From the NCBI GenBank assembly GCA_022701365.1, contig JAKUHH010000108.1, forward strand, positions 929,821 to 993,820: 64,000 nucleotides of DNA. The letters are read 5' to 3'. The DNA comes from Mycocentrospora acerina. Taxonomy: Eukaryota > Ascomycota > Dothideomycetes > Pleosporales. Within the stretch, counting starts at the first letter, position 1; each line of letters begins with the position of its first letter. Both the position numbers and the translations under genes were made by a program. The notes under the pieces were generated by a model that saw only the letters and a program-made list of their open reading frames with translations, had not been told where the DNA came from and did no database searches. Below are positions 9,604 to 20,335 of the stretch, one piece after another.

Positions 9604-11548
9604 CTACTCATCGTCGTCGCCGCTTTCAGAACCGCTATCCCACCCTTCGTCGTATTCCTCAGCTATCACCTGTAGTCCATCACAAAGTGCCTCTCTCTCA
9701 TTGACCGACACCAGACGCTTGACAAGCTGCTCAATTGCTCGCACTTGATCCGCCACAGCCGTGCTCGTGGTCAGTCCAGCGTGAACGGCGAGGTTGCTAG
9801 CATGCCCCGATCCCACATTGAACATTGTTTTTGGGAAGCTGTCGAGTAGCGGAAACAATACCGGCGCTGAGTACCTGAGAAGGCTTAGTATGTGGCCAAA
9901 TCTCGTATTTTATGCAAGAATAGCACGGAGCGAATTGAGAGAATCTGCCGGGTGGCGTAAATATCGGTGACACTGTGACAACATACCTTTGTACAGCTGG
10001 GCCTTGATCAAATCGATCTCGAGGGTCGCGTTCATCTTCGGGTAACTTCCATGTCCCTCGAATGATCTCTGCCCGACCGAAGACATGCTCCTTTCGGCCA
10101 CCTCTTGTCGTGACTCTATAGTCTTTTGTAAACACATCTGTATCGAAGTTACTCAGTTCGTAGTCACCGTCGCTAGTTTTCCTAGATGTCATTAAGCCTT
10201 CCCTTTCAGCCCGCGCGGTCTCTCCCGAAGCCTTCTCCGACAAAACGTCCGGGTCAGCGACATTAATTTCCATCTTAGCTATCCTTCGTTTGCCTGTACC
10301 ATTGAATGTGTCTTCGAGGTCTTGGAGTGTCCCTCGGCCACCATTACATGATTTAAGTCGAGATGACAACGTCATACTTTCTACTCCCAGAACTTGCAGA
10401 GCGCTGATGTGCCATGGTGACGTTGCATCTAGCGAGAGATATCCTGCGAGCTTGGACGGTTTGTTAGATATGGGCACGTAGACCGAAGAGTGCTCAGCGA
10501 GCGCGTGCAGCGAGCGCGCAGAGTTTACCACTTGTTGCAATCGTTTCTCCTACGATGTGTGAGCATGGATATGTCAATTTAAAATTGACTTTCTCACCCT
10601 CGGAACACGTGTGTTTGTGCCTTGATCCCCCAGTCCCCAAGTCCATATGCTCAACTTGCCATACTCATCTCTCAGTCGCTCTATCCAGCCAGATGTCCAA
10701 CCGCCCCAGGCATCATCTACGCCAGTGAAGATTTGCAGCCCTTGGATGCCGTCGCACTCTTCGATAAAAGGCCGGAGATCCCGATCGACTAGATCGACTT
10801 CTCTCTCGAGCTTCTCAAAGAGGCTCATGCCTACCTCCCAGCTCTCAAAGGGCATTAGCTGGTCATTGACGTCGAACTCTGATAGCTGGACAATCGATTT
10901 GGGGTGGTAGTAAACTCGACTGTAGTCAGACCAGTACCGGACAGTTGAGGCGCTCAACGGCGGTGGTTCCAAGCCGGCATCGAGGTGCTCCTGGAAGACT
11001 GATTGCTGGATTGGCTGAGAGCGTTGCACGATGGGCTTCGAGGGCCATACCCCGTTTTGGTCAAGTATATTTCTGTCGTCTTCTTGCTCATATAACGCGT
11101 TGATCTTCCTCATGCTTCCAAATGCACCTTTCAAGTCGTATATAAGCGTCCTGGGCGTGAAGGTATCGGAGCCATCCGGGGCAACTCCAGGCCGGAATAG
11201 GATATCATGGTTGACGGCCGATTCAGGTTCAGGTGGATACGTGAAGTATGATTCCTTAGGGAAAGTTTAGGATGTGAAGTAGATGGCAAGAGTGGTAGGA
11301 AGCAGGATGAAACGTATGGGATAGAGGGGTGACGAGGCAGTGCAGGAAGCATGACGACATGCATGTTTAGGGCTTTAAAACACCCACTCCATTTGTCGAA
11401 TTCAAGCTTAGGTACGAGGAAGCTGATAGCTGCAGAGCGGAAAGTGGAGCGGAACAAATAGAGGTGCTAGACTCACCTGTGCATTCCAAAAGTGAGTTCC
11501 CAGGTAGTTGCTCTGCTGTCCAAACTGCAGCGTTACAATTTCGCGCAT
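9604..11548 (-). CDS. DML1: DML1 / Misato, tubulin-like mitochondrial inheritance protein
   Basis: Four exons (minus): 11548-11477, 11254-10598, 10549-9987, 9874-9604, giving 520 aa with phases that fit exactly. Exon 1 encodes MREIVTLQFGQQSNYLGTHF, the tubulin-like N-terminus of the Misato family; exon 2 continues with WNAQ/ESYFTYPPEPESAVNHD. The family signature GIQGLQIFTGVDDAWGGWTS follows, with SLWTWG-like SIWTWGLGD behind it. Exon 3 holds the FTKDYRVTTRGGRKEHVFGR region and RAEIIRGTW; the tail is acidic (SESGDDDE). DML1 of yeast is essential and affects mitochondrial DNA partitioning; animal Misato affects mitochondrial shape and spindle. Introns are 222, 48 and 112 nt with GT-AG borders. 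Role is by homology. Confidence 0.92.
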
Positions 11549-12360
11549 CGTGTGAGTAGGCACTGATTAATCGGAGGTCAGGTCGCGATAACGAGCTCCA
11601 GTCAGAGGCAGATTCGCGGACAAGTCGTCGAGGGATGTAGTTACACGGATAATGGTTTGGTGAGGTCAAGGTTTGATTGCCAACTGCCCCACACAGTGTA
11701 GAAAAGCGTTTTTGACAATACAGCTCGATCCCTGTCAACATCAAGATCTGCGATACGTGAGTATGGATTGTATGAACTGTTACAAAACCGAGTCAATATT
11801 CACTGCGGTAGCAGAAGCAATAATTGTTCGTGGTGAGGTGTCGCTTGGAGCTGTCACTATCCGTCGTGCAGCTGGACAGCTTCTAGTAAAAGGCACAAGA
11901 GAACACATCTTAGGCCAGCACAACGCCATATTCTAAAGCAATCACTTATCAACAAAAGCACCTGCTGCCAACTTCGACACTGCAGAGAAAGCTGCACGCT
12001 CTCCAAGCCAACCTCCCAGAATAAACTAGGTTGCACGAGATCGTCACCCTATAAGGGCTAACTCTGCTCAGCCCGTAGAATAGAGGTTAAACAGACTGAG
12101 TTAGGTAAACCACGATTGTAGGAAATATGACGCACAACGATGCAAGCGTAGAATAATTAAACGCACCTTGTTTCATCACCGCAATCTCAACAAACAGCCC
12201 GAAAGATAGCCAAAGAAGCATTTAGCGGAGAGCTCATATTCTGCACGAACGGCAAAATAATTGAATCCGCGATACTCTCCGGTTTTTACTTCAGTCGCAT
12301 CAAAGTTTCATATCCTAGGCGCCACGTCGTAAATTCAATTGCTCTTGTCAGCACTCATAC
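11549..12360. other. Intergenic region between DML1 and SAP18
   Basis: Upstream region of DML1 and 3-prime flank of SAP18 (both minus strand). Moderately AT-rich. No frame with family features, no RNA gene and no repeat seen. Confidence 0.5.
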
Positions 12361-13215
12361 TTACCACCTTCCTCGTCCTCGTCCTCGCCAACTACCACCA
12401 GGCGGACCACCGCCTCCTCCTCCTCCTCCTCCTCCTCTGCTAAAGCCGAGCTCTCGATCTGGCGGTGCCTCGCCTCTTCTCCACTCGCCTGATGGTACAC
12501 CCCCGCTGAGTCTCCGGTCGTCAAAACGTCCTCCGCGACTCCCTCTCCCGTAGCCAAAGTCGCCACGCCCGCCAAAGCCACCATCCCTCCCTCTTCCTCC
12601 ATACGGTCCAGATGGTGGCCCTCTGTTCGTTCCTGAGACTGGTGGGGGAACTGCGGGTACACCACCATCAGGCAGGGGTGGCAGGATTGCGCAGGAGACA
12701 TAATCGCCAATTAAAAACTTGACGTCTCCTAGTGTTTTATCAGGGTCTCCGTCGAGCTGCTTTAAAGCCTCTTCTACTGTTGGCCCCTCGTCGGCCATCT
12801 CTGTGTCGTCGTCATCAGGATGTGCTGCGCCTACAATGACAGATCCTATGTCTCGCGAAATAAATCGGCCTGGTGCATTTGGGCGGTTCGAGCCTTGAAT
12901 ATCCGGATATACGAGGCGGAAGGCGATGCGCGCCCCAGCGTAGGGATGTGGTAGCAACTTTGGATAAGTGGTGAGAAGCAGCTTGCATAGTTCGCGGAGG
13001 CTGCAGTTTGGCCAGGTGTAGATTTGAATGTGCGATGGGAGACGAGGGAGGGTCGGATCGAATTCATCAAGCCTGTAGAAGTCAACATGCAATTCTGGGG
13101 ATTGTATTGCGACAAAGGAAGCTTGCCTGTGATATGAGCCTTGCTTGTAACACAAGCGGAGCAGGAAAGGCGTCGTAGTGTGCCTGTCAATTGTTGTGGG
13201 AGCTTCAGCAGCCAT
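12361..13215 (-). CDS. SAP18: SAP18, Sin3-associated polypeptide / splicing-associated protein
   Basis: Single exon, 284 aa. Residues about 8-180 match the SAP18 ubiquitin-like fold family: TTPFLLRLCYKQGSYHR, IQIYTWPNCSLRELCKLL, ARIAFRLVYPD, LKFLIGDYV-like DVKFLIGDYVSCAILPP. The C-terminus (about 205-284) is an RGG/Gly-rich RNA-binding-type tail with a run of ten glycines encoded by a TCC repeat on the plus strand (about 12413-12438). SAP18 belongs to the Sin3-HDAC co-repressor and, in animals, to the ASAP/PSAP splicing-regulatory complexes. It is divergent from PRP18, 219 bp apart. The TAA stop lies inside a perfect 5-prime splice-site-like string (GGTAAGTATG), so an alternative C-terminus by splicing is conceivable but I see no convincing next exon. 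Confidence 0.92.
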   Translation of the reverse strand: MAAEAPTTIDRHTTTPFLLRLCYKQGSYHRQASFVAIQSPELHVDFYRLDEFDPTLPRLPSHIQIYTWPNCSLRELCKLLLTTYPKLLPHPYAGARIAFRLVYPDIQGSNRPNAPGRFISRDIGSVIVGAAHPDDDDTEMADEGPTVEEALKQLDGDPDKTLGDVKFLIGDYVSCAILPPLPDGGVPAVPPPVSGTNRGPPSGPYGGRGRDGGFGGRGDFGYGRGSRGGRFDDRRLSGGVPSGEWRRGEAPPDRELGFSRGGGGGGGGGGPPGGSWRGRGRGRW

Positions 13216-13434
13216 AATTTAAATTGAAACCGTCAGAGTATTTGTTGAAACCGACGAACAGTCCATGAGCAGTAACTTGACGCGTAGTGAAAGTGGAAGG
13301 ATCATGCTTCGCGACAGACGCGCTCTCACTAGCGCCTCGGTCCAGTAATACTCCGCGCAGTGAATCTCGAGACTGCAGACTTGACATCTCAACCACACTT
13401 TCTACACTTATCCGCTGCATCCTACGTCGCCAAC
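13216..13434. promoter_or_regulatory. Shared divergent promoter of SAP18 and PRP18
   Basis: Only 219 bp separate the two start codons, so both promoters and both 5-prime leaders must lie here. No TATA-like box is obvious. The PRP18 leader is C/T-rich (CATCTCAACCACACTTTC). Confidence 0.6.
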
Positions 13435-14523
13435 ATGGACTTTGCAAAACTAATGTCCCAGCATATCAAAAAGGGCAAAGACACCACCGCGCCTGCTGAC
13501 TCGAGCGAGAAGAAATACCTTAAGCGCAGTGAGCTCGAAGCACAGCGACAAGCTGCCTATCGTGCTGAGCAGGAGGCTGCGGATCGTGCTCGCCAAGATC
13601 GCATAAACAACAAGCGCAAAGCCGAAGAAGACGAGGCAGAGCGTGAGGCCGAGCGGCGAGAGAAGCGGAGGCGTCTGGCCGAGGAGTCTCAGCGCCGCAG
13701 AGAGGAAGAGGAAGAAGCAGAAGAGAACAAGAGAAGGAAGCGTCTAGGCCTGCCAGATCTTCCGCCAAAAAGGAAGGAAGGTGACGACGAGGGCACGCCA
13801 ATACCTCAGGAGCAGGACATCTTAGATGAAGAGCTAGTAGCGAAGCTGAGGGCTCTCAACGAACCAGCTATTCTATTTGGGGAGACACACAAGCAGCGTC
13901 TGAAGCGGTACAAGAAACGTGTGGGTGCAGATAATCTCGCAGCCATCATGACAGACGGGCCAATACCTACGACGCTACAACTCGTGCCAGAAAAGGATAT
14001 GAAAGTAGAACTTAAGGTGCCCAAGGACAAGGACGGAAGAGAATTCCTGTTCCGACAACTAGCCAGCTACTTTACCATGGTTTTGAAAGAATGGGACGCA
14101 ACCCTCGCACGCAGAGACGCAGATGTGCAGACCAGCTACCAAGGCAAGCAAGCCTATGCTGCCATGGTGCAAGCTCGAGAGAACATGCGACCTCTCTTCA
14201 AGAAGCTGGAGAAGCTTGACCTTGAATCCAGCATTCTCGACCCCGTTGTCGAGATTGTGCATGCCGCGCAAGAGCGCCGCTACGTTGACGCCAATGACGG
14301 GTACCTGCGACTCAGTATCGGCAAGGCAGCATGGCCCATTGGTGTTACCATGGTGGGTATCCACGAGCGAAGTGCGCGAGAGAAACTGCACGAGAGCGAC
14401 AAGAATGCAGCACACATCATGAGTGATGAGATTACCAGGAAATGGCTGCAGAGTATTAAAAGATGCCTAAGTTTTGCGCAAACAAGATGGCCACCCACCG
14501 ATCAGCTGCAGCTTATGGGTTAG
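13435..14523 (+). CDS. PRP18: PRP18, pre-mRNA splicing factor (second catalytic step)
   Basis: Single exon, 362 aa from the ATG at 13435 (MDFAKLMSQHIKK), preferred over an upstream in-frame ATG at 13360 because the family starts like this. Residues 30-105 form a long Arg/Glu-rich charged helix. Residues about 132-162 are the SFM motif (LRALNEPAILFGETHKQRL) shared by PRP18 and PRP4. Residues about 200-355 are the Prp18 helical domain (FLFRQLASYFTMVLKEWD, VEIVHAAQERRYVDANDGYL, LSIGKAAWPIGVTMVGIH). PRP18 acts with SLU7 and U5 snRNP in 3-prime splice-site joining. It shares a promoter region with SAP18, another RNA-processing-linked gene. Confidence 0.96.
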   Translation: MDFAKLMSQHIKKGKDTTAPADSSEKKYLKRSELEAQRQAAYRAEQEAADRARQDRINNKRKAEEDEAEREAERREKRRRLAEESQRRREEEEEAEENKRRKRLGLPDLPPKRKEGDDEGTPIPQEQDILDEELVAKLRALNEPAILFGETHKQRLKRYKKRVGADNLAAIMTDGPIPTTLQLVPEKDMKVELKVPKDKDGREFLFRQLASYFTMVLKEWDATLARRDADVQTSYQGKQAYAAMVQARENMRPLFKKLEKLDLESSILDPVVEIVHAAQERRYVDANDGYLRLSIGKAAWPIGVTMVGIHERSAREKLHESDKNAAHIMSDEITRKWLQSIKRCLSFAQTRWPPTDQLQLMG

Positions 14524-17500
14524 GCTTGAGTATTGATCAAGCTATTTTCGACTGAGTATCTCATCAAATCAGACTCGGTGATATCCCATGAACAAGACGG
14601 ACGTGTTTTGATAACACCATCAGGTGACCTTTATCGCGTATTAGCAGTGCAGCAGTATTGAAATGAAGATCATCTGGGTCATCAGCTTTGAGTGTATAAA
14701 CAAGGGGGTGAGGGGTGTCCTATACGATGATCTGGGAAGTCTCTGCCTTGTTTACATCAATTCTGGTCTAACGATCATAACTGTATAATGGCAAATTTCT
14801 CGTAAATATCCACACGATAAGCAGGCCTCATATCTGCTTGGACGAACAGGCCACCGGGCCAATGTTTGACGACTGATTATTTTGTCTTGTTAGTAATTTG
14901 TAGACAGACGTTGCGATGAAAGTGTGGTTGTGCAAAGTCGTCGCTGGGCTGGATTCCGGTCCAAATTAGGGTTAAGTAGCAAGCCCGTTCAAAGCTCACG
15001 TGAACAGTAAAGAGAAGAACACGATTAAATTGAAGAGAGAAGTTTCAACGATGTGCAATTGGGATGAGTGTATTCAAATAAAAGCAAAATAATACTCGCA
15101 AGCTTAAAAAGAGTATCTACTATACGTGTATGTCGAAGATATGTTCGTTTAAATTTACATTCTCGTCTCTGTACCCAATTTGACCTTCGAAACGCACCAT
15201 CGGCTCATTCCCCCTCACACGAGGGTTTGGTTTTCCCATCTTACGCGTGAAATTCATATGCTTCTATAGATTCGGAGGCACCGAGCCCTAAAATTGGCAT
15301 CTGAGGCAATCAAGACGAAAACCACAGTGAAGAAAATTGGTGGCGAGAAACATTCTATCATCAAAAAACACAATTTTTGAGTGATGGTAATACCCACATG
15401 TTGAAGCAGGACAGTAAACAACCAGAGAGGATGTAGCGACGCATTCTCCTCTGGAATCATTGTAGACGAAACCCATATCTATCAACGCCGCCCCCTTACG
15501 CACAGTTGCCGTTTTGCGTGGACAACATAAAGCTGAAGCTAAACTGCAGAACGTTATCTCGCCACCTTCACAGCAGCACAACCAAGATATTCCTCGAGTC
15601 ATATCCTCGCCAATTTATAGAACCTCTCTTTGCCTGACTCGAACTCAAGCTCACCGGCACGAGCTACAATTCTCAAGGTCCATCAATTCACAAAAAGAAC
15701 ACCAGCAAACGTGTCCTTGTCCAACCTTCCTGTCCAATCTTCCTGTCCAACCTCATGGCTCTCACCAGCACTTCCCTAATCGCCTCACTGGGCGTCCCTT
15801 ACATTCCTTTGCCGAACAATACAGTACCGAATGCACAAACAACCCAGATAAGGAGTAGAAACGCTCCTCCTGGATTGCACTGCAGAATGTTAGTTTGGAA
15901 TGTGGGGCGTGGGGCGTGGGAAGAGGCAAGGATTAGGACTGGAGGCCAGATTTCGTCTTACGGCCGCGTCATGAAATGTTAGGTAGCGATAAGTGTGGCG
16001 ATCGATGAATACGAGACTTAGATGAGATGTGATCGCGGGGCTGGATCGATTGCCTCGGAGGCATTGGTATTGGTGCTTGGAGAGGGGGCCAGAGGATTGA
16101 ATGAGGAAACACTGGTGTTTGGGTGTGGTACTCGGGAGTTGTGATAGGTGGTTGGCAAGTGCTTTTCATACTCATATCTGGGGTATCGTAAGATATTTTG
16201 GGGCTTGGAGACGTGGTTCTTCAATGGCGGTATCAGTTTTGCCACGCATGTGAGCGGATTCATTCATGATCTACATATTACTAGGTCTGCATTTAGACAC
16301 AAGACACATCAACTGCTACAGCAGCGAATCATTCTCTGATGTTTGAAAAGAATATTACCAGCTTTTGGGCTTGGAATATACGCGCAGATTTGATGAAAGC
16401 TGCGGTGCCTCATTCCACTTATTCTCTTTGTTTCGTGTGGTTTCCCACCAAACTTTCAGACATTCCCTACCTCATGAATTTGTGTTAAATTCCCTCTTTT
16501 AACACGTTTTTAAAGTTCTATGCCCAATCCTGGCTTCGTCATTGCTCATGATCGTGCATTGGCTAGTGAATATGAATTTCTATGAGTGGGGTACTTGCTG
16601 ATTGTTCTAGATCCGACTGGGCGGTTGCACTCACACTCGTTGCAGGATTGCTATCGGAGTGTTACTGACTAATTTCATGGTATTCTACTATGTTTCTCTA
16701 CAGCCATCGTATCGTTCAGTGGTGCATACTTATGTCATAGGAATGAAATCCATCGAATCGCAAGAGAACAAAAAATTACCGCACCGGCTGGTTAATATAT
16801 GCAAACTACATTCATGAATGATCTCATATGTTTAAGACATCAGAATGGTGATACGCTGGTTCTTAGCTAGTGACTGTAGTCCCTGTGATGTGTCATTTCT
16901 TATCCCTCTAGACTTCCATGGTGCGGTCTTATTTGGATACATTTCTCCCATTTTATTCCCTTCATCTTTTATGCCAGCTCAGTAGATAGTTTTGGTCTCG
17001 GCCGTGTTCTTGGGAGGCGTCTGGGGTGTCTAGTAGGTCATTATTTCCTGTTTTTTTTGGCGCATTAGCGCATCGCCATCACCATACATCTGACATACAT
17101 ATACTGGGTGTCATAGCCTATTAAGGGATGTCCGTATCGCTTATGCATGCAGAGGCATACCGTCTGTATGCGTCACACATGCTCCCCAGTGATATTCGGT
17201 AGATGCCGGCACGTGCAGAGAACGGACTCGAAAGGATCCGAGTAATTTAGTGACACCAAAAGCAACGTACGTAAGTTAATCCCGTTGTTGTAAAAACACA
17301 GTTGAGCTTTTGGAGCTGATTTAGAGTATGGAGCTTGAGTATCTTTAGTGGCATTTAGATCACGCGGTTCTGTGCCCATTGTTTGTGAGCGACGCTGTGT
17401 TTTAGCTCCCGAATCGAACATGCAAATACAGTGAAGGATTTCCGGGACGCTTTTACAATACCATGCATTAGAGGAACTTATGGAATTAAGTCAGAATCCT

Positions 17501-19225
17501 TGTTAGTATGTGTTGTCTTATTGCACATGTCTTCAAAGTCATAAGCGATGGATGCGACACATCGAATCTCGTTCATATAGTTCGAATAGTTGGCGCGTTA
17601 AGCATCACTATTTGCAGCGAGCTAGTTAGTGATCATGTTTGGAAACTTTGATCAACCGAATCGTCCTGACTTGGTATTCCGTTACTATCGATTACTAGTG
17701 TGAGAGAGTCACAAACCTGGAGCCCTAACCAAGGCATTTTTAGTTCTCGGGAAAAAAATGCATGAATATGATAGGCTACAAAGCCCGATGCTATACATTG
17801 TCACTTCTAAAAGGACACAACACAGTAGTGACTGAAACTACAACACACTCATGTTGATATTTCGAGAACGTTGATCGCTTTGAAAGGCTAGAGTTAGAGC
17901 AAAGAGCGGTCAGTTCTTTACTAATTACTTGTAATATCATGTGATGAAACATTTTGCTATAGACTAGAGCTAGTCACTGTAGGATTGCGGGTCAACAAAA
18001 GTTTCCGACAGCGGAGAATGATTCAGTCATATCCGACAACAAGCTCTGTCGCGTTTTTATAGTAACTAGGAAACTAGGATTCTCTTGAAGGGCCTCAATC
18101 TCTTCAAGAAACTACATATGCGCCCAGAAGACAGCCAACCACTGAAGTGATGCAGGTGGCATTAGATCTGGAATCTGTGGAGAATTTTCCATACGTGTTG
18201 ATCGGATCTAGGTTAGTTTTTTCATGAGTACTTCTAGACAATAGCTTCCAAGCACTTCAGGCCGGCTAAAAGAGCCTGTCCACAAAGATGCAACGGCGCA
18301 AAGGTTAGGATCGAATGTGTCATGTTCGGACGAATATCGTATCAAGATTATGAATGCCCCCACAATTATGAAAATGACCTTTGCTACGCGAAAAGGATTC
18401 TGGTGTGCGGCTCCTGCACTTTTCAAGGCCTGTTGAGCATGTACGGCGTGGTTAACAGACGACGATTTAGAGTGGCGTGTGTGCATGATGCTGATTGGCT
18501 ACTTTAGGCGCCATGTAGTTTGGTAATATTGACACAAAACGTACGATTTATAGATTTAGCGGGTCAAGGCACCACGCCTACTATCGGTAAGGCAGAAATA
18601 TGCTGCCAGCTTTAGAAAAAAATCATATGCGTTCTCATCATGGGATTCGTGAACACTTTGGGCGGCAAAACAGTTTACGCGCGAATCTAGTGTAATGTTT
18701 GGGTAAGGTCAACCCCACTTAATCTGAACCTTGAACCAACGACAGCAATAATAGCCGCATGCACATCACAGGTTCCCAACCTGTTGGGTAAAATGACAAC
18801 ACGTTCGAGACAAGCCTCTTCCCTGACTGTCACGAATATCACCAGCGTGACTACAGCCGTGCCCCTATTGTCACAGTGCAGCTCGCTTGCCCATAGTGAC
18901 CGCTGAGGCCTTCCTTGCGTGTTCGATATCGGTAAGGGGTAAGAAGGACGACCCCTGCGTGCGTTGGGTATTAGCGACCTCACTTATCAAAAATCGGCAA
19001 CGGATGTCTGTCTCTATGAGTGTGACTTGTTGCATCTTTCTCGACACAGTTGGGACACATATAGGCACCGGTCTTCAGTGGTAGCAAAAAAAATAACAAC
19101 GAATTAGTCGTCTATCTAAGAACTAAACACAAATTGGACAGCTGTCGCATGCTCCAAGCATGAAAGCACATACAACAACACCATACAACATACAAGAAGA
19201 CCGAAATGATGAAAGCCAATCATGT
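14524..19225. other. Gene-poor region, 4.7 kb
   Basis: No frame longer than about 115 codons and none with a recognisable domain on either strand. Sequence looks AT-richer than the flanking genes, with many TpA-containing words. No transposon terminal repeats, tRNA, rRNA or tandem array detected by eye. It may be the 3-prime flank of the C2H2 gene plus decayed sequence. Confidence 0.5.
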
Positions 19226-20335
19226 TCACAGTTTTGCCTTAATCTTCTGCGTATTGAGCTTATGCTTCAACCGTCGGACCAGTTTCCGCTCCTTTGGCCC
19301 AAGAATTGCCTTCAGTTCTGGCAATGTCATCTTCTGGTTCTTCCCAGAACGGCCACCTCTAGCTAGATGTGTCCAGTAATGGTCCCGGAGGTTGTCACCG
19401 CGCGAAAAGGGCCTGTGACAGAGAGGAACCTTACAAGAATACTCCTTTTTGTCACCATGCACGGTTTTGAGATGTCTGCGGAGGTGCTCTGGTCGCACAA
19501 AGTTCCGGTCACACTTCTTGCCGTGTTGGTCTGGTTGCTTAGTGAAAGCACAAATGTAGTTTCGTGTCTCGGGCTGGGTAATTGTGTCGACCTGCACCTC
19601 CCATCTGGCAACCCTTACTAAAGGCGACTTTTGTCGGGAGCCTCTCTGCTTGGAGGCATAAGAGTCTTTGCATTGTCCATCATCAGGTTCATCATCTTCA
19701 TACTCAGAGTCATCCTCAGAGTCACTTTCATCGCTACTTTTGTCTGAGTTGTTTGGATTCTCTAGATCAAAAAGTGCAGCGTGGCTGGGCCCACTCTTGG
19801 AGTAGGGTTGGTCTTGCAAATGGTGTAATGAGAAGGCTGAAATATTGTTTTCGTTCATAGGCGGAATGCAATGGTCCATGGATGGCATAGGTAGACCGTA
19901 ACCATCACCACTCCAAGCAGGAGAAGGAAGTGCCTGATTGCTCCAAACATCGTTTTCAGCGTAGTGACACTGCCAAATGGTTTCCGCGCTGTCCACCCAA
20001 TTAGGATGGCTGGTTGAGCTGCTGGGGCGGAGGGGTAATGGCTGTTCTAACAGATGATATAGCGGAAGGGGGGTGTCGGTATAGGGGTTTGATATACCCC
20101 CTACCGGTGGGCTGAAGCCGGAAGAAGCTATGGGGATAGGGCTAGCAGAAGGGGGGAGGTTTATCATCCAAGACACAAACGGATGATCTGGCTCTCTTGG
20201 TACTAGTGCTCCTGTAAATCCATGAGAGACACTATGGAAGCCTGATTTTTCATCAAATGATCCGTGGTGTGACTCTGGTGCTGATCCATGAGAATTGCAT
20301 TGATATGGCTCGTAGGACAATGATAGTTCCGTCAT
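19226..20335 (-). CDS. C2H2 zinc-finger transcription factor
   Basis: Single exon, 369 aa. Two adjacent C2H2 fingers lie at about residues 253-330: the first is widened (YICAF, KKCDRNFVRPEHLRRHLKTVH) and the second is YSCKVPLCHRPFSRGDNLRDH with YWTHL. A basic C-terminal tail follows (KERKLVRRLKHKLNTQKIK). The N-terminal 190 residues are Ser/Pro-rich, with an acidic Ser/Asp/Glu block (about 197-222) typical of activation regions. The RPEHLRRH and RGDNLRDH words recall fungal developmental regulators of the BrlA/FlbC type, but I cannot assign an ortholog. It sits alone between 4.7 kb and 3.6 kb of gene-free DNA; long flanks are common for tightly regulated fungal regulators (inference). Confidence 0.85.
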   Translation of the reverse strand: MTELSLSYEPYQCNSHGSAPESHHGSFDEKSGFHSVSHGFTGALVPREPDHPFVSWMINLPPSASPIPIASSGFSPPVGGISNPYTDTPLPLYHLLEQPLPLRPSSSTSHPNWVDSAETIWQCHYAENDVWSNQALPSPAWSGDGYGLPMPSMDHCIPPMNENNISAFSLHHLQDQPYSKSGPSHAALFDLENPNNSDKSSDESDSEDDSEYEDDEPDDGQCKDSYASKQRGSRQKSPLVRVARWEVQVDTITQPETRNYICAFTKQPDQHGKKCDRNFVRPEHLRRHLKTVHGDKKEYSCKVPLCHRPFSRGDNLRDHYWTHLARGGRSGKNQKMTLPELKAILGPKERKLVRRLKHKLNTQKIKAKL

